From Eurosta solidaginis (Eukaryota; Arthropoda; Insecta; Diptera; Tephritidae): a stretch of 64,000 nucleotides of DNA. Positions 1 to 13,097 of the stretch are shown piece by piece. The position numbers were made by a program, and so were the translations under genes. The stretch lies in the NCBI RefSeq assembly GCF_040869045.1, contig NC_090319.1, positions 392,971,601 through 393,035,600 on the forward strand, given 5' to 3'. The first letter of the stretch is position 1; the number at the start of each line of letters is the position of its first letter. A model generated the notes under the pieces. It had not been told where the DNA came from, did not search any database, and saw nothing but the letters and a program-made list of their open reading frames with translations.

Positions 1-1393
1 ATAAACGATTTACCTATGTAACATACCAATAAAGTAAAAATAAACACCGGTTTTAACCGGGTTTTGAGAAATAAAAACCGCTGTTTTTTTATCAACAATT
101 TTCGATTTGGGATAAAGATTCAACTTTTCAGTTAAAAAAAGCAAAGGCAGTCCAAGAAATGTTAACTTCATACCCACTTAATTATTATTCAACTAGCAGG
201 CCCGGCAGACGTATATCTGCCCAAGCTTTGGTATATCTGCATAACTTTTAAGCAGTTTTTACCCCTAATCTCCCTTCCCATCTCTCCCTCTTTTTCTTAT
301 CTTTTTATTTACTCTTCCCTCTGCCTTTCTCCTTTTCTACGCCTCTTTAACCCTCTCCGCCTTTTCCCTCAGTTCTTTTCCGCTCCATCTATCCATATCT
401 CTCTACTTTCGTCTTTGTTCGAAAAGATCGGCTCCTGGTCCTCTTGCCGAAAATAAGTATCGTTATTACTAATCTAGGCAAAAAGCTATCTACATACCAA
501 ATTTCAGGCAAACCGAATCCCTGGTCCACTTCCGGAAAGAAAATTTACAGGAACGCTATTTTATCTTTCAAGTTGGATAAAACTGTACACGGTGTGCAAA
601 TGTGATTGAAATCGGTTAAGTAGCTTAGGAGTACATCACGGACAAACAACGTGACACGAAATTTATATATTTCAAGACAAGATTACAACTTAGAAACAAT
701 TATTTTGGTACTCTAAAAAGCGTTTTGATCCGCTTTTTGGTACGAAGAAAATTATGTGAGCGGCGGCACTGGTTGCATAGGAAAAATTTAAATTTATTCA
801 CTTCTTAGCATATACGAAAAGCGGTGTCACAACAGGTACAAAAACAGCCAAAGTAGCAGGAATAATAATAGCCAAATTAGTTCTAGTAGCTACAATATTT
901 ATAAATTGAGGATTTTCAAAAATTTGTTTGCTATAAATGTACACTTAGTCCGATTGAAAAAAGCAGCCAACTTGCAACTTTTGTTGCAAACAAAGCATAA
1001 GAAAAAGAATTTGACATTTGCTTTGGCTAAGGGTGCTGGAACACTTTTCAAGTGAAATTATGTTTTCCACTCCTTGGTAACTTTTCTAAAATTTTTCTCA
1101 ATTAAAAACTGTAATATAACAAATGAATACGACACAAAATATGTTAGCGGGTATTTTTGTTGTATACGGCGAATGTTTAAAACGCGAAATTTTGTATGTG
1201 AATGGCTCATTCAGAATGGGCAAGGTCTGAAGTCAATTGAAATTTATTTCTGACTTGAAACGAAGGTTGAAACGCGTCTTTTGATACCACTTTTGATAAT
1301 TTTTGATAAAAATTAGGTGGTGCACCGTCTTGTAAAACGTTATCCAAATTAATCAATTAATTACACTGGATCACAAACTCCAACTTTTTTTCT
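1..1393. other. Noncoding flank upstream of ABCC gene
   Basis: No convincing coding exon was found on either strand. About 195-640 holds a pyrimidine-rich tract followed by an interspersed-repeat segment (ending near the phrase accaaatttcaggcaaa). It matches a second copy at about 10915-11290, so it is an interspersed repeat. Around 1267-1345 there is a segment (cgtcttttgataccac, then ggtggtgcaccgtcttgt) that recurs in both arms of the inverted repeat at 11.8-12.2 kb. The missing first exon of the ABCC gene (about 40 residues in MRP4 relatives) was looked for here and not seen; it probably lies outside the window. Confidence 0.5.
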
Positions 1394-2009
1394 GCACCAG
1401 AGACAGCATTATGAAAGTCCTATGTAAAATCACCTCCTGGTTCCGAAAATGAAGGTTATTTTTAATTCTATGGTAACGTTTTTGAGATATTTACGAATTA
1501 CCGTTTTTCGAAAACAAAAAAAGAATTGGGTCCACTTAATCATATATATCACAAGAACGAATTGAGCGATTCCAAAACGGTTTGAAGCTTTTAAAAGGTA
1601 ATACAATTTGCTATAAACTGCGCATACAACACTTTTTGCTAGACCCTGCAGATTCAAAGATAACGAACAATAATTACGGATTTTTTCAATTTTTCTTTTT
1701 GTAAAAATATAAAAAAATTTGTACTTTGCGAGGCAGGATCTCGAAAACTTTTTATTTTTTTTTCAGATTTTTTTTTCTCTAAGCTCTGTTTTATTACAAA
1801 AAAATAAGCTTTCATTCAACAGAATCGATGCACTAATACAAAAGTTATAAGCATTCAAGTAAATATATCCATTTAATACTTAAGTACCCTACTGAAAAAC
1901 GGTAATTCGTAAATATCTCAAAAACGTTACCATAGAATTAAAAATAACCTTCATTTTCGGAACCAAGGGGTGATTTCACATAGGTATTTCATAATGTTGT
2001 CTCTGGTGC
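1394..2009. repeat. Foldback element with 116-bp inverted arms
   Basis: Positions 1394-1509 and 1894-2009 are near-identical reverse complements, both 116 bp. The left arm starts gcaccagagacagcatta and the right arm ends ctctggtgc. They enclose about 385 bp of A/T-rich spacer with no coding content. The right arm ends about 80 bp before the acceptor of the first visible ABCC exon, so the element lies in that upstream intron. This is a foldback or MITE-like insertion. No target duplication was identified, so the superfamily is unknown. Confidence 0.75.
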
Positions 2010-2090
2010 ATTTTGGTTGTAAACCAGTTTTATGTAGGCACATAATTATTATGCAAAAATACCCACAAAATATTCGTTATTTCTTTAAAG

Positions 2091-5000
2091 GTGGATGCGA
2101 GATATCTTTCGGCAAGGGCTTAAAGGGCCACTTAAAGAAGAGGATTTATATCAAAATCGTGAATCACTGGACAGCGAGCGGCTTACAGACAAATTCAGTA
2201 AGTTTTGGGAAGATGAAAAAACACGCAAGAAGCCCAGCATAGTGCGTGTGATTGCGCGTTCATATGGATCAGTATTTTTACCATTAGGTCTTCTATATGC
2301 CGCAACAGAATCGGCTTGCAAGTAATTATTTAAATTACTAACTTAATAAAAAGTTATTGATAATGTTTTCTTCTACATTTTAGAGCTATACAACCGTTAT
2401 TACTTGGCGGTCTTGTGGCCTATTTTGCCGAGGGCCAGACAACTACAACCGAATCTCAAGCATATATAATCGCTGCCGGCATTGTGCTATGTTCTGTGAT
2501 ACCAGTAATTACATTTCATCCATTTATTTTCTACATCTTTCAAGTAGGCACCAAAATAAGGGTCGGCCTATCCGGTATCATTTATAGAAAATGTTTACAA
2601 ATTTCGAAAAATGCCAGCAACGATGGCTTACGTGGACGAGCTATAAATATACTTTCCAACGATGTGGGTCGTTTCGATGTGGCGTTAGCATTTCTACATG
2701 ATTTGTGGAAAGGACCAACAGAGTCGCTGATTATTGGTTTTCTTATGTATCAAGAGATTGGTATTTCAGCGGTGATCGGTGTCGCATTCATGCTAAGCTT
2801 TATACCACTACAGGCTTATGTGGGAAAGAAAGCTGCCTATTATCGACGAAGGACGGCAGAACGTACAGATTTGCGGGTCAAATTAATGAATGAGATTATT
2901 CAAGGAATTCAAGTAATTAAAATGTATGCGTGGGAAAACTCATTTGCTAAACTGATAGCTGATGTGCGTATTAAAGAGGTCAAAGCAATAAAGGGTACCT
3001 CGTATATACATGCTGCGCTGGGTTGTACCTCAATGATATCACCGTTATCAGTATTTCTTGCTTTGGTCTCCTATATATATCTGGGTGACTCATTGACAGC
3101 TAAGCGCGTCTACACAGTGTCTTCCTATTTTAATATGCTTAATGATTCTATGGTGCATTTTTGGCCGCTAGCCATAACATTCGTTTCCGAAGCGACGGTG
3201 TCAGCTAAACGTGTCAGAGAGTTCCTACAAGATGGCGATGCTGCAGTAACTCCCATAATTAAAACTGAAAAGAAACATTCTATACAGAAAAATAATAATG
3301 ATCACAGTGATAAAGTAGAACCAAATGGAAATATTAAGGATAAGGAGAATATTTTGGATCTCTCAAGCGGACGTGAAATATATCCACACACTGAACTAAA
3401 AAGCGTTGAAGTACGTAATGTAAGTGCTACATGGGACGCAACCGATCCTATGGGTGGCAAGGGTAGCGCAGCGCTTTCGGATATCAATGTTAAAATTGAA
3501 AACAGATCTTTAGTCGCGATAGTCGGACCTGTGGGTTCCGGAAAGTCGACATTACTCAATGCCTTGCTCGGCGAAGTTAAAATAAATCAAGGGAAAATTG
3601 TGATAAACGGCAAAGTATCCTATGCGGGTCAGGAACCATGGGTTTTCGAAGGTACAGTGCGTGACAATATTGTATTTGTTGATTCATATAACGAACGACG
3701 TTATAAAAAGGTCATCAAAGCGTGCTCACTGGAACGTGATCTTGAGCTTATGTCCAATGGCGATCTAACAATTGTGGGTGAACGCGGTGTTAGTTTGAGC
3801 GGTGGCCAAAAGGCGCGCGTCAATCTTGCACGCGCTATTTATCATAAAGCCGATATTTACTTGTTGGACGATCCGCTATCCGCCGTCGACACGCATGTGG
3901 GTAAACATATCTTCGAGCGTTGTATCACCGAGTTTCTAAATGATAAAATAGTTATTTTGGTAACACATCAGTTGCAATATCTATTCGATGTAGAGCAGGT
4001 GGTACTAATGAACTCGGGTTGTATTGAGGCGCAAGGCAGTTATCAGGATTTGCAGAAAAACGAAAAATGTCAATTTCTATTAATGCAAGCTACATATGAG
4101 ACACGCAACGAAGTAGCAGACTCGACGGACGCTATGAGCATTGACAGTCGTATGTCGCGCAGTGAATCGGAGAAAAGTATGGAACATCATCAGTTGTTGG
4201 GCGCAGATGAATTGCCTGTGGTTGATATGAATGAGGAACAACAAGCTGTTGGCTCTGTCAAACTCGATGTTTATATGTCGTACTTTAAGGCATTAGAAAG
4301 CCCCATATTCTTCTTCATAGTCATTGCACTTTTTATTTGTGCACGTTTTATGTTAACTGGCGTGGACTACTTTTTGTCAAGATGGTAAATATGGCTACGA
4401 ATAATTAGTTCAAATCATTATTTTACTTTTATCTTCCTTAATAGGGTAATTTGGGAGGAAAAGGTTGCGATAGCAAATGGTGATTCCGCAGAAGGTCTGC
4501 AATTAAATGCCACAATCTTGGCAAACGAAACTCTAGCCAACCGTACGGGCGAGCGAAATTTGGAAGATGAAGAGTCACATCGTGAGGAACTTGTTATGAT
4601 CTATGCGATTATATTAGGCTCAACAATGATCGTTTATATCCTGCGTACGTTCGGTTTCTTCACAATGTGTCTTCGCATATCGCTGAAATTGCATGATCGT
4701 CTCTTTCGTGGAATAACCCGGACTAGCATGTACTTTTTCAATGTCAATTCATCGGGTAGAATTTTGAATCGTTTTGCTAAGGATATTCGTACCGTTGATA
4801 CCGATGTGCCACATACTCTACTGGATTGTATTGCGGTAAACGAATCAATTAATGAATTTATGATTTGTTGTTGGTTTACCTGTTTTTTTTTTTTTTGTTT
4901 CATCTTTTTTGTAGTTCGCCATCGATATTTCCGGTGTTCTCATAATTGTCGCGATTGCCAATTACTGGTTGCTGATACCAGCTGCGGTCATTGTTGCTTG

Positions 5001-8000
5001 CCTCTTTCTATTCCGTTACATCTACATAAACACTAGCCGAAGTGTGAAAAGGATAGAATCAATAAGTAAGCTTGTTTTCTTGAATTGTTTGACTTTTATT
5101 GTGTGCATAGTTTTGGTGGCTAGATGTTAAGCTTGGCACCGTTTAGTCCTCCCTTTTTCGTGTCATATATTAGTAGTCAGCTAATTACCAAATTTTGGAC
5201 TTTTCCAGCCCAATAACCCTAATATACCCCGGCATACAGGCCTTTGCATTTTCCCAATCTTCCGTTGACTGCTCTTTATGTCTAGCACCTTTCAGCAGAC
5301 AAGAGCACCATTCCTAAATATCTATTGAATGACTGTCCCCATTAACTGTCGGCGACAGTCCCCGATTCCTCCCGCAGGCTCCTACCTACATACTTAATTC
5401 GCGCTTGACCTTTTAAGCCGTTTTAGTATACATTTTTTTGATATATTCTTAATATTCTTTTTCCGTCTTAATTTGGAGTTGAAAGTTATGCCAAGATATT
5501 TGGCTTCAGAAGAGAGATTTTTCGTTTTGCACTTCAGTTTCAGTAAACTGAAAATATGCTTTTTTAGTGTCACCCTTAGTTTGTTGTCGTTCTTTATATG
5601 GAACATTCGTCTAAAGTTGTGTTGATGATCCTACTCCTGTGCATATGTAGAATCAATAGATACAACTACTATAGACCATTGGTTCCAATTTCGTTCAACT
5701 GAATTGCAGATCTCGCCTGTTTTAACGTTCTTTTTTTTTAAGTTCAGTATTTCAGTATTTTTATACTCAGTTGAGCAGAGCTCACAGAGTATATTAACTT
5801 TGATTGGATAACGGTTGGTTGTAAGGTATAAAGGAATCGAGATAGATATAGACTTCCAAATATCAAAATCATCAGGATCGAAAAAAAATTTGATTGAGCC
5901 ATGTCCGTCCGTCCGTCCGTTAACACGATAACTTGAGTAAATTTTGAGGTATCTTGATGAAATTTGGTACGTAGGTTGCTGAGCACTCATCTCAGATCGC
6001 TATTTAAAATGAACGATTTCGGACTATAACCACGCCCACTTTTTCGATATCGAAAATTTCGAAAAACCGAAAAAGTGCAATAATTCATTACCAAAGACAG
6101 ATAAAGCGATTAAATTTGGTAGGTGAGTTGAACTTATGACGCAGAATAGAAAATTAGTAAAATTTTGGACAATGGGCGTGGCACCGCCCACTTTTAAAAG
6201 AAGGTAATTTAAAACTTTTGCAAGCTGTAATTTAGCAGTCGTTGAAGATATCATGATGAAATTTGGCAGAAACGTTACTCCTATTACTATATGTACGCTT
6301 AATAAAAATTAGCAAAATCGGAGAAGGGCCACGCCCACTTAAAAAAAAAATTTTAAAGTCAAATTTTAACAAAAAATTTAATATCTTTACAGTATATAAG
6401 TAAATTATGTCAACATTCAACTCCAGTAATGATATGGTGCAACAAAATACAAAAATAAAAGAAAATTTCAAAATGGGCGTGGCTACGCCCTTTTTCATTT
6501 ACTTTGTCTAGGATACTTTTAATGCCATAAGTCGAACAAAAATTTACCAATCCTTTTCTGTGAAAATGGGCGAAATTGGTTGAAGCCACGCCCAGTTTTT
6601 ATACACAGTCGTCCGTCTGTCCTTCCGCATGGCCGTTAACACGATAACTAGAGCAAAAATCGACATATATTTACTGAATTTAGTTCACGTACTTATCTGA
6701 ACGCACTTTATCTTGGTGTAAAAAATGAACGAAATCCGACTATGACCACGCCCACTTTTTCCATATCGAAAATTACGAAAAATGAAAAAAATGCCATAAT
6801 TCAATACCAAATACGAAAAAAGGGATGAAACATGGTAATTGGATTGTTTTATTGACGCGAAATATAACTTTAGAAAAAACTTTGTAAAATGGTTGTGACA
6901 CCTACCATATTAAGTAGAAGAAAATGAAAAAGTTCTGCAGGGCGAAATAAAAAACCCTTGAAATCTTGGCAGGTATTACATATATAAATAAATTAGCGGT
7001 ATCCAACAGATGATGTTCTGGGTCACTCTGGTCCACATTTTGGTCGATATCTGGTAAACGCCTTCACATATACAACTACCACCACTCCCTTTTAAAACTC
7101 TCATTAATACCTTTAATTTGTTACCAATATCGTACAAACACATTCTAGAGTCACTCCTGGTCCACCTTTATGGCGATATCTCGAAACGGAGTCCACCTAT
7201 GGAACTAAGGATCACTCCCTCTTAAAATACTCATTAGCACCTTTTTTTTGATACCCATATTGTACAAACAAATTCTAAGGTCACCCCTGGTCCACCTTTA
7301 TGGCGATATCCCTAAATGGCGTCCACCTATAGAACTATGGCCCACTCCCTCATAAAATACTCTTTAATGCCTTTCATTTGATACACATGTCATACAAACA
7401 CATTCCAGGGTTTCCCTCGGTTCATTTTCTTACATGGTTATTTTCCCTTATGTTGTCACCATAGCTCTCAACTGAGTATGTAATGTTCGGTTACACCCGA
7501 ACTTAACCTTCCTTACTTGTTAATATTCGTGTTTGTGCGTCGACCCGGTGGGAGTGAGCGCTGTCTCCGGCTCTCTGTGCCGGCCAATAAGTCCGTCCAA
7601 ACATTGTAGGATAAATGAAGAGAAGCTTGTTTTATTTGACTTCTGAGTGGTTCAGCTTATGAACGAAAATTACACGAACACCTATCCAGGCTTCCGATAC
7701 CTAACCATCCAGAAATGATGCCAAGTGAATAGGGTACCCATTTGTCGCCAAGGGTTTGCAAATGGTCAATACCCCCACAGGTTTGAAATGCTCAAATGAG
7801 TTGATAGCCCAACAGCGTAAATGGGAGACAGTCACGCAAAGCACTAGTTTCTCACAAAAGATTTAGTGACTACTTCCGAATGCAGAGAGGTGCAGTTGTA
7901 CCAGCAGCGCTTAAGTCTGAGCTATATGTATTAAAATTAATTACCAGTTAAAAATGCGGTCAAAAGGTCTGCAAAGGGGTCCAATTGCCGTTTCGCAGGA

Positions 8001-9891
8001 CACCGCAGTGTTAAAGGTGTCAGTTGATAGCACTAGAAGGGGACCGAATTTGAACTAGTACTGTCTATTAATGAGATAATTCTGCGCTAGTTCGAAACCA
8101 GTACGATTTTTGATGTCGGTTTCCGGATAAAAAGCGCAGCTCGTTGCCAAAGTGACATTTGTCACGTTGCGCATCGTAAAAAGTGTGTTTCCATCTACAC
8201 CTCTAGAGTTTTCTGACAGGAAATGGTACATGAGCCTTCAAACTCGTTTATGCTTCTTTGAGATAAGGATACGAAATCTTGATGTCTCACTTGTTGTCTC
8301 TAGGTTTTAGCAGTATTGCTGCCATGAATTAAAGTCGCATCGTAGGCATGCAAATCCTCTTCTAGTCGGCTGTATTTAGTTGAAGAGTTTTCTTGGCGTT
8401 GACCTTAGTTTCTCAAAGAGTTTGCATTTCTTGGATTTGTAAACGTTCGGTCGGCTTCCACTTTATAATTAATGGAGAAGAATAGCCTGCTGTGGTCCGA
8501 GAAGGAGCACGTGCCTAATACTTTCGATATATAGCGGTTTACTAGGTTTTCGAGGCATATGATTTTTACTTAAGTTTTATCCATTTACTAATTTTACAAA
8601 CTTTCACAGCTCGCAGTCCCATCTATTCACTGACAAATCAGACATTTCAAGGATTAAGTACAATACGAGCTCTGCAGGCGGAATCCGCACTTGACTCTGA
8701 ATTTCACGATTACATGAATAGCAATACATGTGCTTGGTTTCTATTTATATCGTGCACGCGTGCCTTTGCTTTATGGTCCGACGTCTTATGTGTTCTCTAT
8801 ATAGCAGCTGTGACATTTAGCTTTCTGCTATTACGTACAGAATACAATAGTGGTGACGTTGGCTTAGCAATACTACATTCAATGACAATGATTGGTATGT
8901 GCCAGTGGGGTATGCGTCAAACCGCCGAATTAGAAAATGATATGACAAGTGTGGAGCGTATCCTAGAGTATACTGAGCAGCCACCAGAGCCACCATTGAA
9001 AACTGATCCGGAGAAAAAGCCAAGAGACGAATGGCCTAGCGAAGGCCGTATAGAGTTTGCAAACTTGAAACTTCGTTACTCGCCTAAAGACTCTTATGTG
9101 CTCAAAGGTTTGAATTTTACGATAGAACCACAAGAGAAGATAGGTATTGTAGGACGCACAGGTGCTGGCAAATCTTCTATTATACAATCAATGTTTCGAT
9201 TGGCATGCAACGAAGGAGTTATACGTGTGGATGATGTTGATATTGAAAGCCTTGGCCTACACGATTTGAGGAGCAAAATATCCATAATACCACAAGATCC
9301 TGTATTGTTTTCCGGCACCTTACGTTATAATTTGGATCCAATGGAAGAGCGACGTGATGAGGAAGTATGGAAGGCATTGGAAGATGTTGAGTTACGATCG
9401 CATGTATCAACATTGATTGGAGGCCTTGCCTGTCGCATGTATGATGGTGGTGCAAATTTCAGTGTAGGCCAACGGCAGTTGGTGTGTTTGGCACGTGCTA
9501 TACTACGGAATAACAAGATTCTTATACTGGATGAAGCAACGGCTAATGTTGATCCAGAGTAAGTCTTTGAAACTTGTTGAACCTATTAACTTCTTGTCAA
9601 AACGGCTCTTCTCTCCTTAGAACCGATCAATTAATACAAAAAACGATTCGTACCAAATTTGCAAAATGCACCGTCCTGACTATAGCTCATCGTCTACACA
9701 CTGTTATGGATAGCGATCGTGTATTGGTAATGGATGCTGGACAGATGGTGGAATTAGGTCATCCATATGAGTTACTACAGCGTCCCAATGGATTTTTACG
9801 GCAATTGGCCGATCATACGGGCTTCGCCATGGCCAACGTGTTGATGACTGCGGCCGAAGCGAGTTATGAACAAAAGAAAAAGAATTTATGA
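2091..9891 (+). CDS. ABC transporter subfamily C, MRP4-type exporter (six exons, first exon missing)
   Basis: An ATP-driven plasma-membrane exporter of organic anions, conjugates and cyclic nucleotides, judged from its family. Exons: 2091-2321, 2384-4384, 4445-4835, 4915-5065, 8610-9558, 9621-9891. All junctions are GT-AG and join in phase, giving 1330 residues in the window; human MRP4 has about 1325. NBD1 has Walker [10 protein letters not shown] (about residue 458), signature LSGGQKAR (548) and Walker [10 protein letters not shown] (567). NBD2 has GRTGAGKSS (1104), NFSVGQRQL (1207), [12 protein letters not shown] (1229) and the H-loop LTIAHRL. Both nucleotide sites look intact. Two membrane domains (exon 3; exons 4-6) flank NBD1, with an acidic linker after it. 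Reading starts mid-gene with WMRDIFRQG after an acceptor, so one short upstream exon, encoding the initiator and the start of the L0 region, is not visible. The 3.5-kb intron 5066-8609 carries repeats. Polyadenylation signals lie near 10168 and 10359. Family assignment is sure; the exact orthologue is not. Confidence 0.95.
5394..5606 (-). mobile_element. Small LINE reverse-transcriptase C-terminal remnant
   Basis: The - strand reads [20 protein letters not shown] followed by IKNISKKCI. This resembles the KYLG(V/I)xLDxKLxWxxHI motif just after the reverse-transcriptase domain of Jockey/R1-type non-LTR elements. It is only about 70 codons long, with no recognisable ends. It is a fossil fragment, and its clade is not determinable. 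Confidence 0.45.
5765..7520 (+). repeat. GTCC-bearing interspersed repeat, copy A
   Basis: It begins TTTTATACTCAGTTGAGCAG and ends CCTTCCTTACTTGTT. A second copy (reverse orientation, 22434-28281) and a third (46538-48427) share both ends and the internal order: a GTCCGTCCGTCC tract; several modules centred on GGGCGTGGC/GCCACGCCC; then a tandem array of units about 110 bp long (tccacctttatggcgatat, then ggcgtccacctata). It has no protein. The GTCY tract recalls dipteran mini-me/Helentron-related repeats; that link is from memory and tentative. It lies in the ABCC intron. Confidence 0.7.
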
Positions 9892-10915
9892 AAATTATTA
9901 AGGGATAATTAGAAAATGTAATGTGATATGCTATGTAACTGTGCTATTAACCGTTGTGTACTTAGTTTTATACTTAAACGAACTTTCGGGAAGTTTGAAG
10001 AAACGAATTTTGTACTCAAATATTGGATTTGCAAATCAATTGAAAGTAAACAATATGTGAATGCCTACATAGACATAAATTTATACATTTAGAATTATGT
10101 ACGGTAATATATGTATGTCGATACTTATAAATGAAAATTTATTTATTTAAATATTATCCAGCCCAGATAAAATAAAAAAAAAAACATAAAAACGGAAGTG
10201 CTAATTGTATTGCGATAAAAATGTATTATTTTTTTTATAAAGTTAATTACTTTATACTTATACATATGTACTTAGAAAAAACTGATTTTTTTAAACTCCA
10301 TTATTGAAATAAGAGAGAGTATCCCAAACAACTACTTTTGTACTTACAACTCATAAATAAAGAATATCGCATCTGCATCAATTATAGAAATATATTCCAA
10401 TTTCATTTTCATAACTTTCATGAAAATTAAATGGTATATTAAGTTTGTCACAAATCTAAAAATTTTATGTCCTTAAAGGAGAAGAGACAGAGTCACCAAT
10501 AAGCATAACGAATAGATCAGAATGACGATCTGAGTTGATTTCGTCTGTTTGAACGCAAACTAGTACCTCAATTTTTGAGATATCTTGATGAGGGTATATT
10601 CTGGTGTTATATTAGACTGACCGGACCGGACCGCTCTAGCATATATCCCCAACACAATCGATTGTTCAGCAAAGAAGATTTTCGAAATTTCTGCAGCTAT
10701 AAGCTTCAAATGTTGAACGAAAAAGTCGTATGGATAGGTCATAAAATAGTACAAATCCTATACAAGCTATTGTTCAGACAAGAGATTTATGGTCATAGCT
10801 ATCTCATGCAGGCAACAAGAAACGTGAAAATTTATGTGAGTATCACCATCTCTTATTTATTTAATACTAGTAGACCTTTCAGACGTTGCTCTGCCCTAAA
10901 TTCGGTCTATCTGCA
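9892..10915 (+). other. ABCC 3' UTR and intergenic DNA
   Basis: A/T-rich sequence follows the stop codon. Candidate AATAAA signals occur near 10168 (followed by an A run) and near 10359. Beyond about 10450 I see only intergenic sequence. An ORF of about 116 codons at 10575-10925 has no recognisable family feature. Confidence 0.5.
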
Positions 10916-11538
10916 TACATTTTAATAAGCTTTTCCGTCTAACTCTGCCCTCCCCCCTCATCACTTTTTCTTAATCCTTTTATTCACTCCCCCCTTCCGT
11001 CCTTTTCGCTTCATCTGTCTCTATCTTCGTCTCACTCTTTCTCAGTCTGCTTCTCCTTGCTTATTTTCTCTTCTCTCAAGTTTTTCCCATTCTTCTTCAT
11101 CCCTTATTGGCAGTCCCAGAGGGTGGTATGTATTTTGTTCCAGTCCCAGTCCCACTCCGAGTCTCAGTCCCAGTCGTCATAATCCCATTCCCAGCCCGTC
11201 TCTGGTCTACCTCCCGGAAAAAGGGATCGTAAATACTAATATAGGTAAATTTATATACCAAATTTCAGGCAAATCGAATAGGACGTATTTAAATAGGTAT
11301 GTGGGTATTACTAATACATGTCTATTTCGGCTTCGCATGTATATTTATCAGTTTTGCCAGGTTGATGCGACTAAATCGAATATCACAATGAAAATTACTT
11401 TTAAGCTCTCAGCAACTGCTTTCATTTGATATCCATATTACACACACATTCTAGGGGTATACAGGTTCACATATCTCGAGACCCTAGTCACCCAGCGGTA
11501 TAAATTACTCTGTACTAAAGTACACATCACGAGCTTTA

Positions 11539-13097
11539 TGCCCCTATTACCGTTTACAACTCAACTCTGGTTGGGTTGAAATTTCGCAATTTGGTATTAC
11601 AGATTATAACTCAACCTGTCAAAAAAATCGCGGATGAGTTGTCTAGTCTAACAACTTTTTGTGGCATTACCGTTTACAACCTTGCGTTGGTGTAGTTGTC
11701 AAAGCCGTCAAAATCTTACAGCTGATTACTAGCAGTTGCCTCATACAATTTTGCAGTTGTTTTGAAAAAATGTAATGTTTTACAAGACGGTTCACCACCT
11801 AATTTGTAACAAAAATGTTCAAAGTTGGTATCAAAAGACACGTCTCGACCTCCAATTTAAGAATCCGAAAACAAAAATTAAAAATTTTACTTCTGTCATA
11901 TCATTTCGGTTCAAATTTTCATGCCATATTTTTTGTACACACTAATACTTCTGCATTTGATCCACCCAGGGTTATTATTACAAATCGCGGCCAAAGGCCC
12001 CCAACGCAGAAAGATGTTGTGCAAAAAAAAACTGTGGATCGGACCTCATATTTCGGACCCTCTCGGGCCATTTTGTGGGTTTTTGTAAATATTTTTCGAC
12101 AGAAACAAATTTTAATTTCCGCTTTCGAATCCTAAAAACGGACATCGAAACGGGTCTTTTGATACCACATTTGATAAGAGTTAGATGGTGCGATCTCATA
12201 AAACGTTACCAAAAAAAAAAAAAAATTTAAAGCCGGTAGTTAAACCTTTTTTAATCAAAAAATAATCAACAATTTTGTACACATTTATAGAAAAAAGAAC
12301 GTTTAAACGAAGGATTATGTTGAATAAGTTTTTGACTTTATGGAGCGACATTCCGAAGTTGGACGAGGCTGGCCGGTGTTCGGATGCAGCCAAAATAGGT
12401 CAAATTATGCGAACGTGAGTCCCATTGATACTAATCGCTATTCCTGGGCATCCTGTTTTAGAGTAAAATACAATTTTTGCTGTTTGGGTTTTAATCCACT
12501 TCGCACAAATATGCTCCTCAATAATATCTACAACCAGTCCAACACCAAAATCATTTCCACAGCATTTTTGATAGATGCCACCAGCAAGAAATCTGAATGT
12601 GGCGCATAATTTTGAAATAGGGGTATAGCCTTCCCTCGAAAGGGTTTGCAGAAATGGTCCTTAATTTTGTTTAGTAATGAGTAATATGATTCCTTTCTAA
12701 TCTGCAAAATAACTTCATTTGAATCTCATCATTTGTCACTTAAACATTTTCTTACTTGGTGCTTGGTAGTTCCAAGGGAGTGGAATGACCACGCGAATAT
12801 TTTCCGTATTCGCGACATGTTAATCACCAACATTTTCGCCATTATAAAATAGATTTCATATCATATAATATCTTGTAATAACAAAATCACTTTTGCAAAT
12901 ACTGAAAATTTCGCGGGCAAATTGATCATCTGTTCATTTATCTCTCAAATCATCACTTTCTGAAGTTGGCAGCACCAATTCAACTTCAACTGAAATAAGT
13001 TGTAATTCGTAATACCAAACAGGAGTTGAGTTGTCTGAAAGTTGAGTTGTTTTAATTACAACCCAACTAAGTTGAGTTGTATACCGTAATAGGGGCA
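11539..13097. mobile_element. PIF/Harbinger-like non-autonomous DNA transposon, TTA target duplication
   Basis: The termini are inverted repeats: the left reads TGCCCCTATTACCG and then TTTACAACTCAACT, and the right is its reverse complement with two mismatches (AGTTGAGTTGTATACC then GTAATAGGGGCA). TTA flanks both ends (11536-11538 and 13098-13100). A 3-bp TTA duplication is the hallmark of the PIF/Harbinger superfamily. The body is 1559 bp and has no transposase reading frame that I can recognise. The 90-codon ORF at 12340-12609 is unassigned. An inverted repeat at 11770-12212 sits inside. Confidence 0.75.
11770..12215. repeat. Inner inverted repeat within the Harbinger-like element
   Basis: The left arm (near 11770-11880) carries tggtatcaaaagacacgtct and then ccgaaaacaaaaatt. 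The right arm (near 12110-12212) carries the imperfect reverse complement: aatttccgctttcgaatcc, then gggtcttttgataccac and cataaaacgttacc. Similar sequence occurs at 1267-1345. The arms are diverged, so this looks like an older repeat captured inside the DNA transposon. Confidence 0.55.

Larger units (their letters stand above)
5066..8609 (+). other. Large ABCC intron filled with repeats
   Basis: The donor aataa|gtaag and acceptor ttcacag|ctcg join VKRIESI to TRSPIYSL in phase. Inside are a short LINE reverse-transcriptase remnant on the - strand (about 5394-5606) and an interspersed repeat (5765-7520). From about 7520 to 8600 there is unique-looking sequence in which I see no gene. Confidence 0.8.

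Noticed and set aside
1430..1657. ORFs inside the foldback elements (e.g. 75 codons here; 106 codons at 11815)
   Set aside because: They run through inverted-repeat arms and show no protein-family features.
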